A DNA stretch of 64,000 bases from Acidimicrobiales bacterium (lineage in GTDB: Bacteria; Actinomycetota; Acidimicrobiia; Acidimicrobiales; Poriferisodalaceae). The DNA is taken from the NCBI GenBank assembly GCA_041394185.1, contig JAWKIQ010000003.1, positions 744,001 to 808,000 of the forward strand, given 5' to 3'. Position numbers and translations under genes: made by a program. The notes beneath the pieces were generated by a model that had not been told where the DNA came from, made no database searches, and was given only the letters and a program-made list of their open reading frames with translations. Shown here in pieces: positions 62,029 to 64,000 of the stretch; within the stretch, counting starts at the first letter, position 1; each line of letters starts with the position of its first letter.

Positions 62029-63139
62029 CGAGGGCGTCGATCGATCGGTGGTAGTGCTGCAAAGCAGGCTCGTTGCGACCGAACACGAACTCTTGTTGGG
62101 CACCGCTGTGCGACCCGCGCTGAATACCAGCGGCGGCGGCGAAGTCTTCGCTGTCGGTGACGCTGACGAGCAGGTCGAAGTTTCTCTGCCAGTGAGAATC
62201 TGAGCGCCCCGAATCCGGCGGCACATAGAGGTTGACGCTGAGGTGAGCCTCGTCTGGGGTCTTGCCCGGTCGGCTCTGGTAGAGCTGCACGTGGTCCTGT
62301 TGATAGATCAGGACCGTGTTCGGCACCAGGAAATAGAGAATCGTCGCGTGGGGTATCAACGAGCGCTCGGCGTCGTCGAGACCGTCGAGGTCGCTTATCG
62401 ATCGTCTGACGGCGATCATCCGCCCGTGTGACCCAAACGGATCGAACAACGCGAAGTCGTCGTGGATCATCGGAGCAAGCGTCGCCTTGTGCAGGCTCGA
62501 GAGGTGGTAGGCCTCGCAGAAGGTGTCGACAGCGAGCTTCCAGTTGAGCGGCCGGGTGAAGCTGGTCGACGCGAACAGCTGGAAACGTTCGAGCCCGAAT
62601 GGCGCGAGTTCGACGCCGGCGCCGTGCGAAGGGTCGGGTCCTATCGCGCCACCCGGTTCGGGGTTGACCCAGATCAGCCCGTCGGACTCGACCGAGGCCA
62701 GCTTGACCAGCGACTCGACATCGCCGTCGAAATACTCGTCGCGACGGCGCGAGATTCCCGAGCCGTCGAGGTCGTACACCCAACCGTGGTAGGGGCAGCT
62801 CAGCCGCTGAGCGGTGCCGCAACCATGGGCGACCTCGGCCCCGCGATGGCGACATACATTCGCCAGAGCGTGCACGTCGCCACGGCGATCGCGCGTGACC
62901 ACTACAGAACGATCCCCGATGTCGACCGTGGCATAAGAACCTGGCTCGGGCACCAGACCAGACAACCCGACCAGGGCAGGTGACGAGTGCAGCACCTTCT
63001 TCTCGAGGTCGAGGCGCACCGCAGACGTGTAGTGATCGACCGGCACCCTCATGACGGCATCGGCGGTGTCGGTGCCGCGACCAGCCTTGCGATGAGCATC
63101 GATTCTGGCCAAAAGGGCCAGCTGTGTGGTCGCGTCCAT
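62015..63139 (-). CDS. Rieske aromatic-ring-hydroxylating oxygenase, alpha subunit
   Basis: The 374-residue protein has a Rieske [2Fe-2S] centre: 'CRHRGAEV' and 'SCPYHGWVYDL' (C-x-H ... C-x2-H). The catalytic domain has the mononuclear iron site 'DTFCEAYHLSSLH' (Asp plus two His) and a later Asp ligand region. Single-component-like homologues demethylate or hydroxylate carnitine/betaine-type or aromatic compounds. The reductase partner is not in the window. It converges on the methyltransferase gene and is divergent from the MFS transporter. Confidence 0.9.
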   Translation of the reverse strand: MDATTQLALLARIDAHRKAGRGTDTADAVMRVPVDHYTSAVRLDLEKKVLHSSPALVGLSGLVPEPGSYATVDIGDRSVVVTRDRRGDVHALANVCRHRGAEVAHGCGTAQRLSCPYHGWVYDLDGSGISRRRDEYFDGDVESLVKLASVESDGLIWVNPEPGGAIGPDPSHGAGVELAPFGLERFQLFASTSFTRPLNWKLAVDTFCEAYHLSSLHKATLAPMIHDDFALFDPFGSHGRMIAVRRSISDLDGLDDAERSLIPHATILYFLVPNTVLIYQQDHVQLYQSRPGKTPDEAHLSVNLYVPPDSGRSDSHWQRNFDLLVSVTDSEDFAAAAGIQRGSHSGAQQEFVFGRNEPALQHYHRSIDALVSSA

Positions 63140-63216
63140 CGCAGACGAAGGTAGCCACGACTCGTCCCGCGAAAAAATCGGCCGACGGCAACGCCGAGGT
63201 CACCTAGCCTCACCTG

Positions 63217-64000
63217 GTGACCGAGCCCGCCGTAGGCAACCGACTTCTGTTCAGCTTCAGTGCCCTGTCGGCTTGCCTATCGGCTGGGTATGGCGTCTTG
63301 TTCACGGTGGTCGCCGACTATCGCGACAACTATGGAATCTCCGAGAGCGCCATCGGCTGGATAATCGGCATCGGCTTCCTCGCCGGATTCGTCTCGCAGA
63401 TGACCATCGCCCCCATCGGCGACCGAGGTCATGCCCGCACCCTGGTGCTAGCCGGTGTCGCCCTCAATGCAGTGGGCCTCCTGATGATGGGATTCGGTCA
63501 AGATCTGACGACCATCCTGGCCGGACGCGTGGTATCGGGATTGGCGATCGGCGCAGCGAACCCTGCTGTCAGGCGCATCGTCGTGCTGGCCGACCCGGCG
63601 AACCTCGGCAGGAATCTGGGTCGGTTGCTATCGGCCGACGTGTTCGGCTTCGCCCTGGGCCCCGCAGTGTCGGCGGTGCTGGTCGGACCCTTCGGGCTGG
63701 CCGCTCCGTTCATCGCAATCGCCGCGGCCTCGGTGGCGGTAGTGGCACTGACGTTCGGCGCCAAGGTCGACGAGGTGGCCGAACCCACCGGCAACCGGCT
63801 CGCGCTCGACCTGCTGGCCATCAAACCCTTCGCTGGGGCAGTCGTACTGGGGGCCACGGCGTTCTTGATGATCGGAACATTCGACGCCTTGTGGGATGTC
63901 GTACACAGCGACCTCGGAACCGCTGACTGGATGGCCAACCTGGGAATCTCGCTGTTTGCCATTCCCCTCATCGTCCTCGGACCCACCGGGGGCCGGCTGG
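63217..64000 (+). CDS. MFS transporter, C-terminus beyond the window
   Basis: The frame is open from GTG 63217 to the right edge (261 codons). About seven transmembrane helices are visible, with the loop 2-3 motif 'APIGDRGHARTLVLAG' (motif A variant) and 'GRVVSGLAIGAANPAVRRIV' in helix 4. TAGCCT lies 6 nt before the start and no Shine-Dalgarno is seen, again a leaderless pattern. The gene lies opposite the Rieske oxygenase and might import its substrate. The remaining helices lie outside the window. Confidence 0.82.
   Translation, partial: MTEPAVGNRLLFSFSALSACLSAGYGVLFTVVADYRDNYGISESAIGWIIGIGFLAGFVSQMTIAPIGDRGHARTLVLAGVALNAVGLLMMGFGQDLTTILAGRVVSGLAIGAANPAVRRIVVLADPANLGRNLGRLLSADVFGFALGPAVSAVLVGPFGLAAPFIAIAAASVAVVALTFGAKVDEVAEPTGNRLALDLLAIKPFAGAVVLGATAFLMIGTFDALWDVVHSDLGTADWMANLGISLFAIPLIVLGPTGGRL

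Noticed and set aside
1..64000. tRNA, rRNA, CRISPR, insertion sequence or prophage features
   Set aside because: None recognised by eye: no transposase or integrase motif, no regularly spaced repeats other than the 32-bp hairpin unit, and no cloverleaf-like sequence with a TTCGA-type T-loop in the intergenic gaps.

Overview
This is a dense, high-GC stretch of an actinobacterial chromosome. Several features point to the class Acidimicrobiia: lipoproteins with Thr/Ser-rich linkers after the lipobox, many GTG/TTG starts, a UvrD2-like helicase with an HRDC tail, a mycothiol-type MDMPI-fold protein, and many genes that seem to be translated from leaderless mRNAs. That placement is an inference from gene content, not a phylogeny. 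I saw no rRNA, tRNA, CRISPR array, insertion sequence or prophage. No gap between genes exceeds 300 bp.

Layout. 1-4.5 kb: a DUF1023 hydrolase running off the left edge with a small coupled partner, then an orphan molybdenum hydroxylase large subunit, a carboxymuconolactone-decarboxylase-like protein and a flavodoxin. 4.5-9.9 kb: a PlsC-type acyltransferase, a UvrD2-like helicase, a small membrane protein, an M15 peptidase lipoprotein and an AIM24 protein. 10-12.7 kb (minus): an operon of an SCP2-like protein, a glutamine-synthetase-like ligase and a class-I glutamine amidotransferase. 12.8-20.1 kb (plus): housekeeping genes maf, dus, a frameshifted family-A DNA polymerase, gluQ, 5-formyl-THF cyclo-ligase and surE. 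20.1-25.6 kb (minus): a six-gene oxidoreductase/transport operon headed by a glutaryl-CoA-dehydrogenase-like gene. 25.7-37.1 kb: dinB followed by a tandem hairpin repeat, tpx, an AtuA/MFS pair, a GlxA-type regulator with a DJ-1 protein, a luciferase-like monooxygenase behind a 16-codon ORF, and a Na/Pi cotransporter.

37-48 kb is the most coherent metabolic block: two more glutamine-synthetase-like ligases, two more class-I glutamine amidotransferases, an MBL hydrolase, an alpha/beta hydrolase and a branched-chain-type ABC transporter with a LivM-LivG fusion. Together with the 10-12 kb operon there are three ligases and three amidotransferase/hydrolases. This suggests import and gamma-glutamylation of amines (Puu-like logic), although no PuuB or PuuC partner is present here. 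A clear promoter with a perfect 16-bp palindrome over its -35 box drives the transporter operon.

48-55 kb holds MarR, a lipoprotein, kynureninase, a divergent Lrp/LysE pair, an FAD-linked dehydrogenase and a VOC protein. 54.6-61.4 kb holds sulfide:quinone oxidoreductase, a CoA-transferase, a frameshifted DUF429 gene with Dps, a SulP transporter and a rhodanese lipoprotein. The two divergent promoter regions of the sulfur genes carry the same 24-bp motif (21 of 24 identical) around an inverted repeat, which suggests a previously unannotated small sulfur regulon. The window ends with a Rieske oxygenase and a truncated MFS transporter.
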